Positions 42,012 through 51,622 of a DNA stretch of 64,000 nucleotides are shown here, piece by piece; position 1 is the first letter of the stretch; every line of letters begins with the position of its first letter. The notes beneath the pieces were generated by a model. The model was given only the letters and a program-made list of their open reading frames with translations, had not been told where the DNA came from and ran no database searches. This DNA is from Microbacterium sp. AZCO (GTDB lineage: Bacteria > Actinomycetota > Actinomycetes > Actinomycetales > Microbacteriaceae). Where the stretch lies: assembly GCF_039614715.1 (NCBI RefSeq), contig NZ_CP154857.1, positions 2,728,001-2,792,000 of the forward strand, read 5' to 3'. The position numbers and the translations under genes were made by a program.

Positions 42012-44897
42012 TCAGCCGCAGGCGGCGGCGGGGTACGGGAGCTGCTTTGACACCGAGACGGGCTTGCCGTCGATCGTGGCCGTGGCGGTCAGGGCGATCG
42101 AGCCTCCCCCGATCGAGACGGCCTTCGTCGTGAAGCTCGCCGAGGCGGAGGTGCCGGGCGCGACCGCGAGCGTCTTCGCGCCGAACGGCCCGCTGAGGGC
42201 GACGGAGACCGCGACGTCGTCGGTGTTCGTCACCGTGACGCCCTGCACGACCTTGCCCCCGACGCAGCGGGAGACGACCGACGCCTCGACGCCGAGCGCG
42301 GGGGCGGCCGCGACCGACACCGTGAAGGTCGTCGCGATCGTCGGCGCCGCGTCGAGCGCGACGGTCACGGTGCGCGTCCCCGGTGTCGAGGAGTCGAAGC
42401 CCGACAGCGTGTACTCCCGAGCGGCCAGCACCCGCGTCGAGCCGGCCGCGGTCGTCGCGGTGACCTTCAGCCCGTCCGCCGCGAACGCCTCGCCGACGGT
42501 GTACTGCGTCTTGGCGGGAGCGGCCGTCACCGCGATCGAGGTGACCTTGGTCGCGGCATCCCCGAATCGCTGGCTCAGCCGGTCGTACTCGCTCTGGGTG
42601 ACCGGCACGATCGTGCCGTGCCGCTTCAGGACGGCGTCCCAGCTGATGTCGGTTCCCACCGACCACCCGCCTCCCGCCGTCGTCGGCGCGGTGCTCGACA
42701 GGTCGGTCGACCGGAATGCCATGTACCCGGTGCCGGCGCTGTAGCGGTCGGCGATGAGGCCCCACGTCGGCACCTTCTGGCCCGATGCGTTCGCGACCCG
42801 ATCATCGGCGTTGTACTCGAACAGCTCCGGACCCTCGAGGCGTGCGCCCGAGTAGTTGTCGGTGCCGAAGATGTCCCGGAGGGTGCTGACCTTCTCCCAG
42901 CCGCCCGGGTTGCTGTCCAGAGCGGTTGGAGCCACCGTGACGGCGTACGGGTTCGTGCTGCGCTCGAGCGTGATCTGGCCGTCGCCCGAGGCGCGGTAGA
43001 AGACCCCGTCGACCTCGATCATCGTCGTGTCGATGATCGAGCTCGTGCGGTCGATCCACTTCACGGGATCGGAGAACGTCACGAAGTCGCGGGTCGTGGC
43101 GTAGTACATGTTCATGTAGTCGCCGTACGTGTTGCCGAGGGGATCGGATGCGCCCGCCCCGGTCGACGACGCCCAGTAGACGAGGTACTGCCCGGTCGCC
43201 GGGTCGTAGGTCGCCTCCGGCGCCCACGCGTTGCCCGCCTGCGGGATCTTCGACGCGACGTCGACGAGCCGCGGGGCCGACCAGGTGACGAGGTCGTTCG
43301 ACTCCCACACGACGAGGCCGCGGCTGCCGGGATTGTCCGGCGTGAAGCGCCAGCCGTACTTCGCGGTGCTCAGGTCGGTCGCGATGAGGTAGAACTTGTC
43401 GCCACCCGGCCCGCGCACGAGGAAGGGATCGCGCGCGCCTGTCTCACCGACCGTCGACTGCAGCGCGGGCTGCTCGCCGTTGAGGTCGGTCCAGGTCGCG
43501 CCGTTCTCGCTGGCGGCGAAGTAGATCTGCTCGTTGATCGCGGCCGGCGATCGGCCGGCGGTGAAGTGGGCGAACAGATAGGCGGCGGTGTCCTCGGGCT
43601 CGGGGAGCGCGCGGACGGTCGCCGAGAAGGTGCGCGTCGCGGTCGTCCCGGCGACCGTGGCGGTCAGGGTGACGTGCGCGTCGGGCTGCCCGTAGGCGGG
43701 CCGTGTCACGAGGCCCGGTGCGCGGCCGCCCTCGGGCGTGGTCGAGATGACGCCGGCGGGGCTCGACGTCCACGTGATCGCCGACCCGTAGGTCGCGCCC
43801 GCGATCGGGATGGTGAGGTTGTCGCGCACATCGCCCAGCCCGCTCGCCCCGCCGATCGCGATCGCGTCGAGGTCGGCCTGCGCACGCCCGTCGGCTCCCG
43901 GCAGCGCCGCGAGCGTGACGGCGAAGGTCCGGGTCGCGGTCTTGCCGCGCACGGTCGCCGTGGCCGTCAGCGTCGCCGACGGGGTCGCTCCTTCGACGCG
44001 GTGGATCGTGCCGTTCGGCTCGACGACGGCAGCGTTCGACGTCGCCCACGTCACCCCGCCGCTCGTCGGCAGCGTGAGGTTCTGCGAGACGGCGGACAGA
44101 TCGCCGAGGGCGATCGCGTCGACCGTCTCCTGCGCGGCGGACGCGGCATCCACTTGGGAGAGCGTGCTCACCTCCGCGCCGGTGAGCGCGCGGTCGTACA
44201 GCCGGTACGTGCTGATCGCACCCGTGAACTTCGGGTCGGCGGCGTAGGCCGACGCCCCGATGAGGTTGTTCGTCTGCGTCGCGAGGTCGGCGACGCCCGT
44301 GGCCGAGTCGCTCTTTCGCGCGACCTCGACGCCGTCGACGTAGAGCACGAGCGTCGACGTCGTCGCACCGGCGTTGGGCGCGATCGTCACGACGACCGAC
44401 TGCCATTTCTCGGCGGTGAAGGCCGACGGCGCGGTCGCGGTCTGCTCCCCGCTCCAGTTCGTCTTGGAGATGGATGCCCGGTGCCCCGGCGTGTGCAGGA
44501 AGAACTGGCCTGTCGCACCCTCCCCCGATCCGCCGAGGTTCCAGACGAAGTTGTTGCCGGCGAGGGTCGCCGCCGTCGGCTTCATCTCGACCGCGACCGT
44601 CGCCGCGGTCTTGCCGGTCAGGAGGCCGTTCGGCAGCTTCACGTAATTCGCGCCGGTGAACCGCATGGCGCCGTGATCCCACGCCGTGCCGCCGGTGACC
44701 GTGCCGTTCTGCGCGCCGTCGGCGGTCGCGGCATCCGTGAGCACCGTCCCCGTCGTCTCGGAGAAGTCGTAGGCGGCGATCAGGCCGTTGGCGGCGACGC
44801 CGTCGAGGGGCCCTGCCGCCGTCGACGGCTGGGCCACCCCGACGATGAGGGCTGCGCACGCGGCGCCTCCCAGGAGCGCTCGCGTGCGCAGCTTCAT
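42012..44897 (-). CDS. Secreted LamG-GH43 glycosidase
   Basis: The 961-residue exoenzyme has a signal peptide (MKLRTRALLGGAACAALIVG, cleavage near STAAG), a LamG domain (about 38-250) and two atypical Ig-like domains (VTWATSNAAVV, ITWTSSPAGVIS). The GH43 domain has D490 in GARDPFL, D623 in IIDTTM and E688 in LEGPEL. A Big_3-type Ig segment (SIAVTAAPAKTQYTVGEAFAADGLKVTAT) and the shared C-terminal module (RCVGGKV to the final CG) follow. It is co-transcribed with the GH43 gene upstream (gap 20 nt), so the operators near 48450 should control both. GAGGACGAG precedes the start. Confidence 0.88.
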   Translation of the reverse strand: MKLRTRALLGGAACAALIVGVAQPSTAAGPLDGVAANGLIAAYDFSETTGTVLTDAATADGAQNGTVTGGTAWDHGAMRFTGANYVKLPNGLLTGKTAATVAVEMKPTAATLAGNNFVWNLGGSGEGATGQFFLHTPGHRASISKTNWSGEQTATAPSAFTAEKWQSVVVTIAPNAGATTSTLVLYVDGVEVARKSDSATGVADLATQTNNLIGASAYAADPKFTGAISTYRLYDRALTGAEVSTLSQVDAASAAQETVDAIALGDLSAVSQNLTLPTSGGVTWATSNAAVVEPNGTIHRVEGATPSATLTATATVRGKTATRTFAVTLAALPGADGRAQADLDAIAIGGASGLGDVRDNLTIPIAGATYGSAITWTSSPAGVISTTPEGGRAPGLVTRPAYGQPDAHVTLTATVAGTTATRTFSATVRALPEPEDTAAYLFAHFTAGRSPAAINEQIYFAASENGATWTDLNGEQPALQSTVGETGARDPFLVRGPGGDKFYLIATDLSTAKYGWRFTPDNPGSRGLVVWESNDLVTWSAPRLVDVASKIPQAGNAWAPEATYDPATGQYLVYWASSTGAGASDPLGNTYGDYMNMYYATTRDFVTFSDPVKWIDRTSSIIDTTMIEVDGVFYRASGDGQITLERSTNPYAVTVAPTALDSNPGGWEKVSTLRDIFGTDNYSGARLEGPELFEYNADDRVANASGQKVPTWGLIADRYSAGTGYMAFRSTDLSSTAPTTAGGGWSVGTDISWDAVLKRHGTIVPVTQSEYDRLSQRFGDAATKVTSIAVTAAPAKTQYTVGEAFAADGLKVTATTAAGSTRVLAAREYTLSGFDSSTPGTRTVTVALDAAPTIATTFTVSVAAAPALGVEASVVSRCVGGKVVQGVTVTNTDDVAVSVALSGPFGAKTLAVAPGTSASASFTTKAVSIGGGSIALTATATIDGKPVSVSKQLPYPAAACG

Positions 44898-44917
44898 CGT
44901 TTCTCGTCCTCTCCGGC

Positions 44918-47900
44918 TCAGCCGCAGACCGTCTGCGGGTAGGCCACGGTCTGGCTCGCCGACAGCGTCTTGCCGCCCACCGCCGCGTGCGCGTCGACCT
45001 TCACGCTGCCGGACGGCATCGTGCCGAGGCGCGTCGTGAAGGCGTACGAGACGCTCTTGCCGGGCGCGAGCGACGACGTCGACTTCGTGCCGTAGACGGT
45101 CGTCGTGTCGAGGGCGAGCGCGACGTCCTCGGCGTTGGTGATCGTGACGTTCTGCACGACCTTGCCCGTGACGCACCGGGCCGTCGTCGTCACCGTGTAC
45201 GCCAGGTCGGGCGCGGCCGCGACCGTGACCGTCGCGGTGACGGTGCGGTTCGCCGGCGCGACCTCCTCGCTCTCCTCCATGTCGAACACGGGGAGGCCGT
45301 CGGCCGCCCAGTGCACGCGGCGCACGAACATGTCGCGACCCGAGAGGTTGTTGTGGTCGGTGCGGGCGTGGAAGACGTAGATGAGGTTGTCGTCCTCGTC
45401 GTACGACCACATGCCGTGCCCGGTGCCGAGCTGGTAGGAGCCGTTGAACAGGCCCGACTTCTGGATCGGGTAGTTGAGCTTCGCCCATGCCGCAGGGTCC
45501 GTGAGGTCGGCGCCGGAGGTGGCCGTCAGGAGACCCGTCGTGTACGTGTCGCCGACGGTCGAGCCCGAGTAGATCAGGAAGAGCTTGCCGTCGTGCGCCT
45601 GCACGTTGGGACCCTCCGCGATCGTGTTGTCCCACGCGTACTCCGGCACGCCGATGCGCACGGGAGCCGACGTGAGGCGCGTCGGGTTGGCGGGATCCAT
45701 CTTGGCGATGAACAGCGCACCCACCATCTGCCACACGTAGTACGACTGGCCCTTGTCCTGGAAGTACGTCATGTCGAGCGAGATGTTCTGGATGGGGTTC
45801 AGGATCGAGCCGTCGGTGCGCAGCACCTTCTGCGGCTTGGTCCAGTTCGAGGGCACCGCCGGGTCGAGGTCCTCGCCCTGCGCGTCCTGCTTGAGCTGCA
45901 TGATGCTCGCACGGCCCGTCCACATGTCCGGTGCGCCGTTCGTGTTGTAGCAGGGCATGAACAGGATCGACAGCCTGCCGCCGATGACGTGGAACTCGGG
46001 AGCCCAGAAGCAGCCGGTCATGGCCGCGCCGTCGGCGTCCGTGTCTCCGCGCTTGAGCAGGTCGATCTCGGTGTTGCGACCGGCGGCGATCGCGGCGTCG
46101 GAGAGGTCCTCGATCGTGTTCGCGATGCGGATCGGCATGTGCGCCGAGCCGATGTTGTTGCCGCGCAGGTCGTCGGTCGCGATCATGAGGAACTTCGTCG
46201 TGCCGTTCCAGTCGTAGCGGAACACCGAGGGGTCCGCGCGCTCGTCGGCGAACGGCGTCGGGTACTGCGGCTGCTTCACGGCACCGGTCACCTGGTAGGT
46301 GCCGGGCTTGGATGTGTCCACGGCGGCGAGGGAGGCGGCATCCCACGCGATCGCCCGCGTCGCCTTCGTGCCGTCGTCGTACGACAGCTCGGCGCGCTTC
46401 GGCAGGTCGGCCGCCGAGAAGGCGTCGCCCTGCTCGAGTGCGACGCCATCGAGCGCCGTGACGCCCGTGTTGGCGATGCGGCCGAAGCGCACCTTCAGCG
46501 CGTCGACGACGTTCTTCGCGACGGCGATGGAGTTGCCCGACGCGTAGTTGGGAACACCCGTGCCTGCGTTGCCGGCATTGCTGCCGACCGTGCCGCGGAG
46601 CACCGCACCGCGCGTCGAGGCATCCGCGAGGTCGCCGAAGGTCGTGTAGTACGGCGCGCCGGCGTCGGAGGTCCACGACACGACATACCGGCGGGATGCC
46701 GAGTCCCAGACGACCGCGGGCTCGTTGACGCCGCTCGTCACGCCGAGGTTCACGAGGCCGACTTCTTGGTAGCTCAGCAGGTCGGCGCTCTTGGCGAAGA
46801 GGAGGCTCGAGGCCTGCGTGCCGTCCGACGCCCCACCGCGGGCGGTGCGGGTCGAGACGATGCCGTAGCTTCCGTCGGCGAGGTAGAAGAGGTGCGGGTT
46901 GCGGAGGCTGCGGATGATCGAGTCCGTCGTGCCGCTCGCCGGCGGGGTCGTGGAGGTCTTGGCGAAGAAGATGCCGTAGTTCTCGTTGAGCGGCGTCCAG
47001 CCGGTGCCGTTCTCGAGTGCCAGGTGCATGCTCAGCGCGACGTCGGCGTTGTTGGCCTCGCCGACCGTCGTGGCGGTGCGGCTGTACGCGAGCAGCTGCG
47101 ACGTCGTCGCGGCGGGCAGCACGCGCACCGCGAAGGCGCGGTCGGTCGTGGCCGCCGTCGCGGCGTCGGTGACGCGGACCGTGATCGTCGAGTCGACGGG
47201 CTGCGCCGACGTCGTCGCGATGGTGTCGGTGACGGTCACGCCGCCCGTCGCGCCCATGACGGCGATCGTCGTGCCGTCGGGCGCCGCGGGCACAGCCGTG
47301 CCCGACTCGAGGACCGCGGGGATCACGAAGCGCTGAGCGAGACGCTCCACGCGCTGCGCCGCGGTCTCGGTCGACGGGAGCACCGTCACCGTGATCGTCT
47401 TCGTCGCCGTCACGCCGCGGACATTCGCGGTCGCCGTGAGCTGCACCTGCACCGAGGGCTGTCCGGCGAGCGGAGCCGTGACCGTGCCGTCGGTCCCGAC
47501 CACGGCGGGGTTGCTCGAGGCCCACGTGACGCGCCCGTTGGAGGTCGGCAGGTCGATGTCGGTGCTCGTCTGGATGTCGGCGAGGTTGAGGCTCGTGAGG
47601 ATCGCCTGCGCCTGCGCCTGCAGCTCGGAGGCGTGGGCCTGCGCGTCGGCGTTGGAGACGTCGGCGATCTCGGCGGCGCTGAGCGCGCGGTCGTAGACGC
47701 GGAACGACGAGATCGCGCCCTGGAACAGCGGGTCGGGCCACGGGCCGCGCGCGATCGCGTTGAGCGACTGGTCGACGACGTTCGCCGGCGTCACGGGCAT
47801 GGCGCCCTGCGCGGCGCGCACGCCGTTGAGATAGAGGGATGCCGTGCCCGAGGCGCCGTCGACGACCGAGACCACGTTCACCCACTGGTCGGCGGTGACG

Positions 47901-48403
47901 CCGCACGACCCCGACTGGATGAGCCGCTCGGTGCCGCCGGACTTCAGCCCGACGAGGGGCGAGCGACCCGACGCGCAGTTGAGCGACGAGAAGAAGTACT
48001 CCGTCGCGGACGAGTCGTTGCCGATGTTCCAGAGGAAGTGGAAGCCGCTCAGCGACGTCTGCGAGGCCTTGACCTCCGCGACGACCGTCGTGGACGTCTT
48101 GCCGGAGAGGAGGTTGTTCGGCAGGCGCACCCAGTCGCCCGTCGAGGTCTTCGCCCCGCCGCGGAGGGTCAGCGATGAGCCGGTCCAGTCGGAGGCCTGG
48201 AGGTTCTGCACCGTGGCGTCACCGAAGGTCGAACCGGGCGCCGAGTTGGGCACGGAGGTGCCGGACGTGCGGTTGAAGGTGTACTGGGCGATGAGGCCCT
48301 GGTCGGGCGCGGCGGCCTGGGCGCTGGTGACGCCGAGCCCCAGGACCATGGCGCCGATCGCGGTGGCCACGAGGGCGACCTTGCGCGGGGGGAACAGTCT
48401 CAT
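44918..48403 (-). CDS. Secreted GH43 protein with extra degenerate GH43-like domain
   Basis: The 1161-residue product has a signal peptide (MRLFPPRKVALVATAIGAMVLGLGVTSAQA), a LamG domain (about 32-260) and an Ig-like domain. A first propeller-like region follows, with SLRNPHLFYLADGSYGIV, where the usual RDP is RNP (N502), and VNEPAVV. A linker leads to a second GH43 domain with D724 in RADPSVF, D877 in LDMTYF and E930 in AEGPNV. It ends with the shared C-terminal module (RCVTGKV to CG). Only the second propeller has a full catalytic set. Activity is probably alpha-L-arabinofuranosidase-like. GGAGAG before ATG 48403 decides the start over the earlier codons at 48415 and 48430. Confidence 0.87.
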   Translation of the reverse strand: MRLFPPRKVALVATAIGAMVLGLGVTSAQAAAPDQGLIAQYTFNRTSGTSVPNSAPGSTFGDATVQNLQASDWTGSSLTLRGGAKTSTGDWVRLPNNLLSGKTSTTVVAEVKASQTSLSGFHFLWNIGNDSSATEYFFSSLNCASGRSPLVGLKSGGTERLIQSGSCGVTADQWVNVVSVVDGASGTASLYLNGVRAAQGAMPVTPANVVDQSLNAIARGPWPDPLFQGAISSFRVYDRALSAAEIADVSNADAQAHASELQAQAQAILTSLNLADIQTSTDIDLPTSNGRVTWASSNPAVVGTDGTVTAPLAGQPSVQVQLTATANVRGVTATKTITVTVLPSTETAAQRVERLAQRFVIPAVLESGTAVPAAPDGTTIAVMGATGGVTVTDTIATTSAQPVDSTITVRVTDAATAATTDRAFAVRVLPAATTSQLLAYSRTATTVGEANNADVALSMHLALENGTGWTPLNENYGIFFAKTSTTPPASGTTDSIIRSLRNPHLFYLADGSYGIVSTRTARGGASDGTQASSLLFAKSADLLSYQEVGLVNLGVTSGVNEPAVVWDSASRRYVVSWTSDAGAPYYTTFGDLADASTRGAVLRGTVGSNAGNAGTGVPNYASGNSIAVAKNVVDALKVRFGRIANTGVTALDGVALEQGDAFSAADLPKRAELSYDDGTKATRAIAWDAASLAAVDTSKPGTYQVTGAVKQPQYPTPFADERADPSVFRYDWNGTTKFLMIATDDLRGNNIGSAHMPIRIANTIEDLSDAAIAAGRNTEIDLLKRGDTDADGAAMTGCFWAPEFHVIGGRLSILFMPCYNTNGAPDMWTGRASIMQLKQDAQGEDLDPAVPSNWTKPQKVLRTDGSILNPIQNISLDMTYFQDKGQSYYVWQMVGALFIAKMDPANPTRLTSAPVRIGVPEYAWDNTIAEGPNVQAHDGKLFLIYSGSTVGDTYTTGLLTATSGADLTDPAAWAKLNYPIQKSGLFNGSYQLGTGHGMWSYDEDDNLIYVFHARTDHNNLSGRDMFVRRVHWAADGLPVFDMEESEEVAPANRTVTATVTVAAAPDLAYTVTTTARCVTGKVVQNVTITNAEDVALALDTTTVYGTKSTSSLAPGKSVSYAFTTRLGTMPSGSVKVDAHAAVGGKTLSASQTVAYPQTVCG

Positions 48404-48443
48404 TCCACTCTCCATCAAGTGTCTGAACATCGTCGGACAGGCT

Positions 48444-48467
48444 GTTAGCGCTCACGTTAGCGGTAAC
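48444..48467 (-). promoter_or_regulatory. Back-to-back LacI-type operators
   Basis: GTTAGCGCTCAC (48444-48455) is followed without a gap by GTTAGCGGTAAC (48456-48467). They lie between divergent GH43 genes, 40 nt upstream of the minus-strand start and about 30 bp upstream of the plus-strand -35. TAACAG next to the first copy could be the minus -10. Confidence 0.7.
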
Positions 48468-48496
48468 TAGTTTCGAAAACCACCCGCGAAATTCCC

Positions 48497-48526
48497 TTGA
48501 CACGCATCCGCTGTGACTTCTAGCGT
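48497..48526 (+). promoter_or_regulatory. Promoter of the GH43 gene at 48605
   Basis: TTGACA (48497-48502) and TAGCGT (48521-48526) are separated by 18 bp. The -35 is a full consensus. The operators end 29 bp upstream of the -35, so regulation could be by blocking or by looping. Confidence 0.65.
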
Positions 48527-48604
48527 GGGATGCCACCCTGGATGTTCTCGGTAACATCCCCACCAGCGCCCCGAGGGGCCGACGAGGACTGCGCGAAGAC
48601 GCAC

Positions 48605-51604
48605 ATGACCGACGCGACGGCGACGTCGATGCTCGGCGGTCGTCGTGTCGCCGCAGCCGCGAGAGCGAGGCACGAGCGCATGCGAGCGCGCACCAGATCC
48701 CGATTCCTGTCGAGAGGCACCGCGGTCGCGACCGCCACCGCCCTCGCCCTGGCCGGCGCCGTCGCCCCCGCGACGATGGCGAGCGCGGCCATCGATGTCG
48801 CACCGCTGATCCACTACACGTTCGACTCGACGTCCGGCACGTCGATCCCCGATGTGAGCGGCAACGGCTACAACGCGACGCTGCAGCAGTCCGGCGCGAC
48901 GTTCCAGAACGGCGTCCTGACCCTTCCCGGCGGCGCGCGGGGCACCGGCGCCTACGTCGACATCCCCACGGCGGGACTCGTCGGCAAGAAGGACCTGACG
49001 ATCTCGACCTGGATGTCGAACAAGTCCGGCCCGGCGAACCTCGCCGCCGCCTTCATCGGCGCCCCCGTCGCCTCGGGGGCCTCCTACTCGTCGGCCTACT
49101 GGCTCCTCAACCTCACCAACCCCAGCGGCTACGTGAAGTCGGTCGTGACCAACACGGCCAGCGCGACCGCGCCGTGGTCCACCGAGGTCGGCGCGGGGTC
49201 GTCGAACGCTCCGACCACGGGCATCAAGACCCCGGCCGGCATGTCGCTCTACACGACGGTCATCGACGGCACCAACGGCCAGCTGCGGACGTACGTCAAC
49301 GGCACGATCGTCACCACGACGACGATCGCCCGCAACGTCTCGTCCTTCGGCTCCTCGCTCGTGTCGTACCTCGGGCGCTCGACCTACAACGACCCCGCCT
49401 GGAACGGCGACGTCGACGACTACGCCGTCTACGGCCAGGCGCTCGACGCCACGAAGGTGCAGCAGCTCTTCTCGGACGAGGCGCTCGACCGCGCCGTCGG
49501 CTCGGTGACGGTCCCCGCCACCGCGACCGCGAGCTTCACGCTCCCGACGTCGACGTACGGCACGACGGTCTCGTGGGCCTCGAACAACGCCGCGATCGCG
49601 GTGAGCGGCGGCGCGGCATCCGTCACCCGTCCTGCCGCCGGCCAGCCCGACGCGAGCGTCACCCTGACGGCGACGTTCACCGCCGGCGGGCAGACCCGCA
49701 CCAAGACGTACGTCGTCACAGTGCCGGCCGACGTCTCGGACGCCACGAAGGCGCAGCAGGACATCGACGCCATCGCGATCGCCAACATCGACGATGTCCG
49801 CACGAACTTCTCCGTGCCGACGACCGGTGCGGCGGGATCGACGATCAGCTGGGCCGTGACGAGCGGCGGCGACTTCGCCTCGCTCCGCGCGGGCGTCACG
49901 GCGGGGTCGACGACCGTCGACGTCAGCCGCCCCACGGGAAGCACCGCGGCCGACGTCGTCCTCACGGCGACGGCGACCAACGGCACGGCCACGCGCACGC
50001 GCGAGTTCCGCGTCACGGTGCAGCCGCTGCCGGGTGCGACGGACGCGACCGAGGCGTACGTGTGGGCCTTCTTCACGGGTGAGGGCGCGGGCGCAGAGCG
50101 CGTCAGCCTCGCCGCCTCGAAGGGCAACGACGCACTCGCGTGGAACACCCTCAACGGCGGCCAGCCGCTGTTCACCTCGACGCAGGGCACGACGGGTCTG
50201 CGCGACCCGTTCATCATCCGGTCCCACGAGGGCGACCGGTTCTACATGCTCGCCACCGACCTCAAGGTCGCGGGGCTCGCGGGCGGCTTCACGACCGCCC
50301 AGATCTCGGGCTCGCGCTACATCGAGGTGTGGGAGTCGGACGACCTGGTGCACTGGTCGAACCAGCGCCACGTCAAGGTGTCCTCGGACTTCGCCGGCAA
50401 CACGTGGGCGCCCGAGGCGTACTGGGATGCCGAGCTCGACACGTACGTCGTGTTCTGGGCCTCGAACCTGTACCCGACGGCGAACACGGCCGACCGCACG
50501 GCCGTCACGTACAACCGCATGATGTACGCGACGACCGACGACTTCGTGACGTTCTCCGAGCCGAAGATCTGGAGCGACGTCAAGCGCGGCAACGGCCTGG
50601 GTCTCATCGACTCGACGGTCGCCAAGGTCAATGACGTGTACTACCGCTTCACCAAGGACGAAGCGTCGATGACGATCCGCCAGGAGAAGTCGACCAACCT
50701 GCTCGCCACCGAGAGCGGCACGCTCCCGGGCACGACGGGACCGGCCGACCAGTGGACGCTCATCAAGGAGAAGGTCGCCACGGGCCTTCCCAACGGCGAG
50801 CCGGGCGGCGTCTACTCGAGCGGTGAGGGACCGAGCATCTTCCCCGCCAACCCGGGCGACGTCAACAACATGAGCTGGTACCTCTTCATCGACCAGCCCG
50901 ACTATCACGGCGGACCGAACCACTACATTCCGTTCGGCACGACGGACATCACCAACGGCGACTCCTGGCTGCCCTTCGGCGCGAAGCTGCGCGCCAACCT
51001 CCCGCAGAACTCCGACGGCGGCAAGCCCCGCCACGGCACGGTCATCCCCGTGACGCGCGCGGAGTACCAGAAGGTGCTCGAGGCCTACGCGCCGGCGATC
51101 GCCGTGACGTCGGTCGGCGCGCTGGCGGCGACCACGAAGGAGGGCGTCGCCCCGACGCTCCCCGCCACGGCGCTGCTGACCAAGAAGGACGGCTCGCAGG
51201 AGACGGCCGCCGTCACGTGGGAGACGGTCGCCCCGTCGAAGTACGCCACGGCGGGCACCTTCACCGTGAAGGGCGTGGCTCAGGATGCCTCGCGCCAGCC
51301 GGTCGAGGCGACCGTCACCGTCGAGACTGCCATCACCGTCTCGGTGACCGCCGAGACGCGCTGCGTCGCCGGCAAGGTCGTGCTCTCCACGGGGCTCGCC
51401 AACGGCTCCGCGACGCCCGTCGACATCGCGGTGACGACCGCCTACGGCACGAAGTCGGCGACCCTCGCGGCCGGCGCCTCGACGTCGTACGCGTTCACGA
51501 CGCGCCTCGCGTCGACGCAGCCGGGCCAGATCAGCGTGACCGCCACCGCCAACGGCGCCACGAAGACCGTCACGGCCTCGTACGCCGCGAAGGCGTGCAG
51601 CTGA
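48605..51604 (+). CDS. Secreted LamG-GH43 glycosidase
   Basis: The 999-residue protein has a long basic N-terminus and signal peptide (SRFLSRGTAVATATALALAGAV, cleavage near MASAA), a LamG domain and two Ig-like domains (TVSWASNNAAIAVSGG; a variant TISWAVTSGG). The GH43 domain has D534 in GLRDPFI, D669 in LIDSTV and E741 in GEGPSI. A bacterial Ig-type segment and the shared C-terminal module (RCVAGKV to the final CS) follow. It is closest in layout to the GH43 at 19050. The start is uncertain: ATG 48605 is used, but ATG 48679 has GAGG upstream and gives a more compact signal peptide. Confidence 0.87.
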   Translation: MTDATATSMLGGRRVAAAARARHERMRARTRSRFLSRGTAVATATALALAGAVAPATMASAAIDVAPLIHYTFDSTSGTSIPDVSGNGYNATLQQSGATFQNGVLTLPGGARGTGAYVDIPTAGLVGKKDLTISTWMSNKSGPANLAAAFIGAPVASGASYSSAYWLLNLTNPSGYVKSVVTNTASATAPWSTEVGAGSSNAPTTGIKTPAGMSLYTTVIDGTNGQLRTYVNGTIVTTTTIARNVSSFGSSLVSYLGRSTYNDPAWNGDVDDYAVYGQALDATKVQQLFSDEALDRAVGSVTVPATATASFTLPTSTYGTTVSWASNNAAIAVSGGAASVTRPAAGQPDASVTLTATFTAGGQTRTKTYVVTVPADVSDATKAQQDIDAIAIANIDDVRTNFSVPTTGAAGSTISWAVTSGGDFASLRAGVTAGSTTVDVSRPTGSTAADVVLTATATNGTATRTREFRVTVQPLPGATDATEAYVWAFFTGEGAGAERVSLAASKGNDALAWNTLNGGQPLFTSTQGTTGLRDPFIIRSHEGDRFYMLATDLKVAGLAGGFTTAQISGSRYIEVWESDDLVHWSNQRHVKVSSDFAGNTWAPEAYWDAELDTYVVFWASNLYPTANTADRTAVTYNRMMYATTDDFVTFSEPKIWSDVKRGNGLGLIDSTVAKVNDVYYRFTKDEASMTIRQEKSTNLLATESGTLPGTTGPADQWTLIKEKVATGLPNGEPGGVYSSGEGPSIFPANPGDVNNMSWYLFIDQPDYHGGPNHYIPFGTTDITNGDSWLPFGAKLRANLPQNSDGGKPRHGTVIPVTRAEYQKVLEAYAPAIAVTSVGALAATTKEGVAPTLPATALLTKKDGSQETAAVTWETVAPSKYATAGTFTVKGVAQDASRQPVEATVTVETAITVSVTAETRCVAGKVVLSTGLANGSATPVDIAVTTAYGTKSATLAAGASTSYAFTTRLASTQPGQISVTATANGATKTVTASYAAKACS

Positions 51605-51622
51605 CGCGCACGGTCTGAGACG

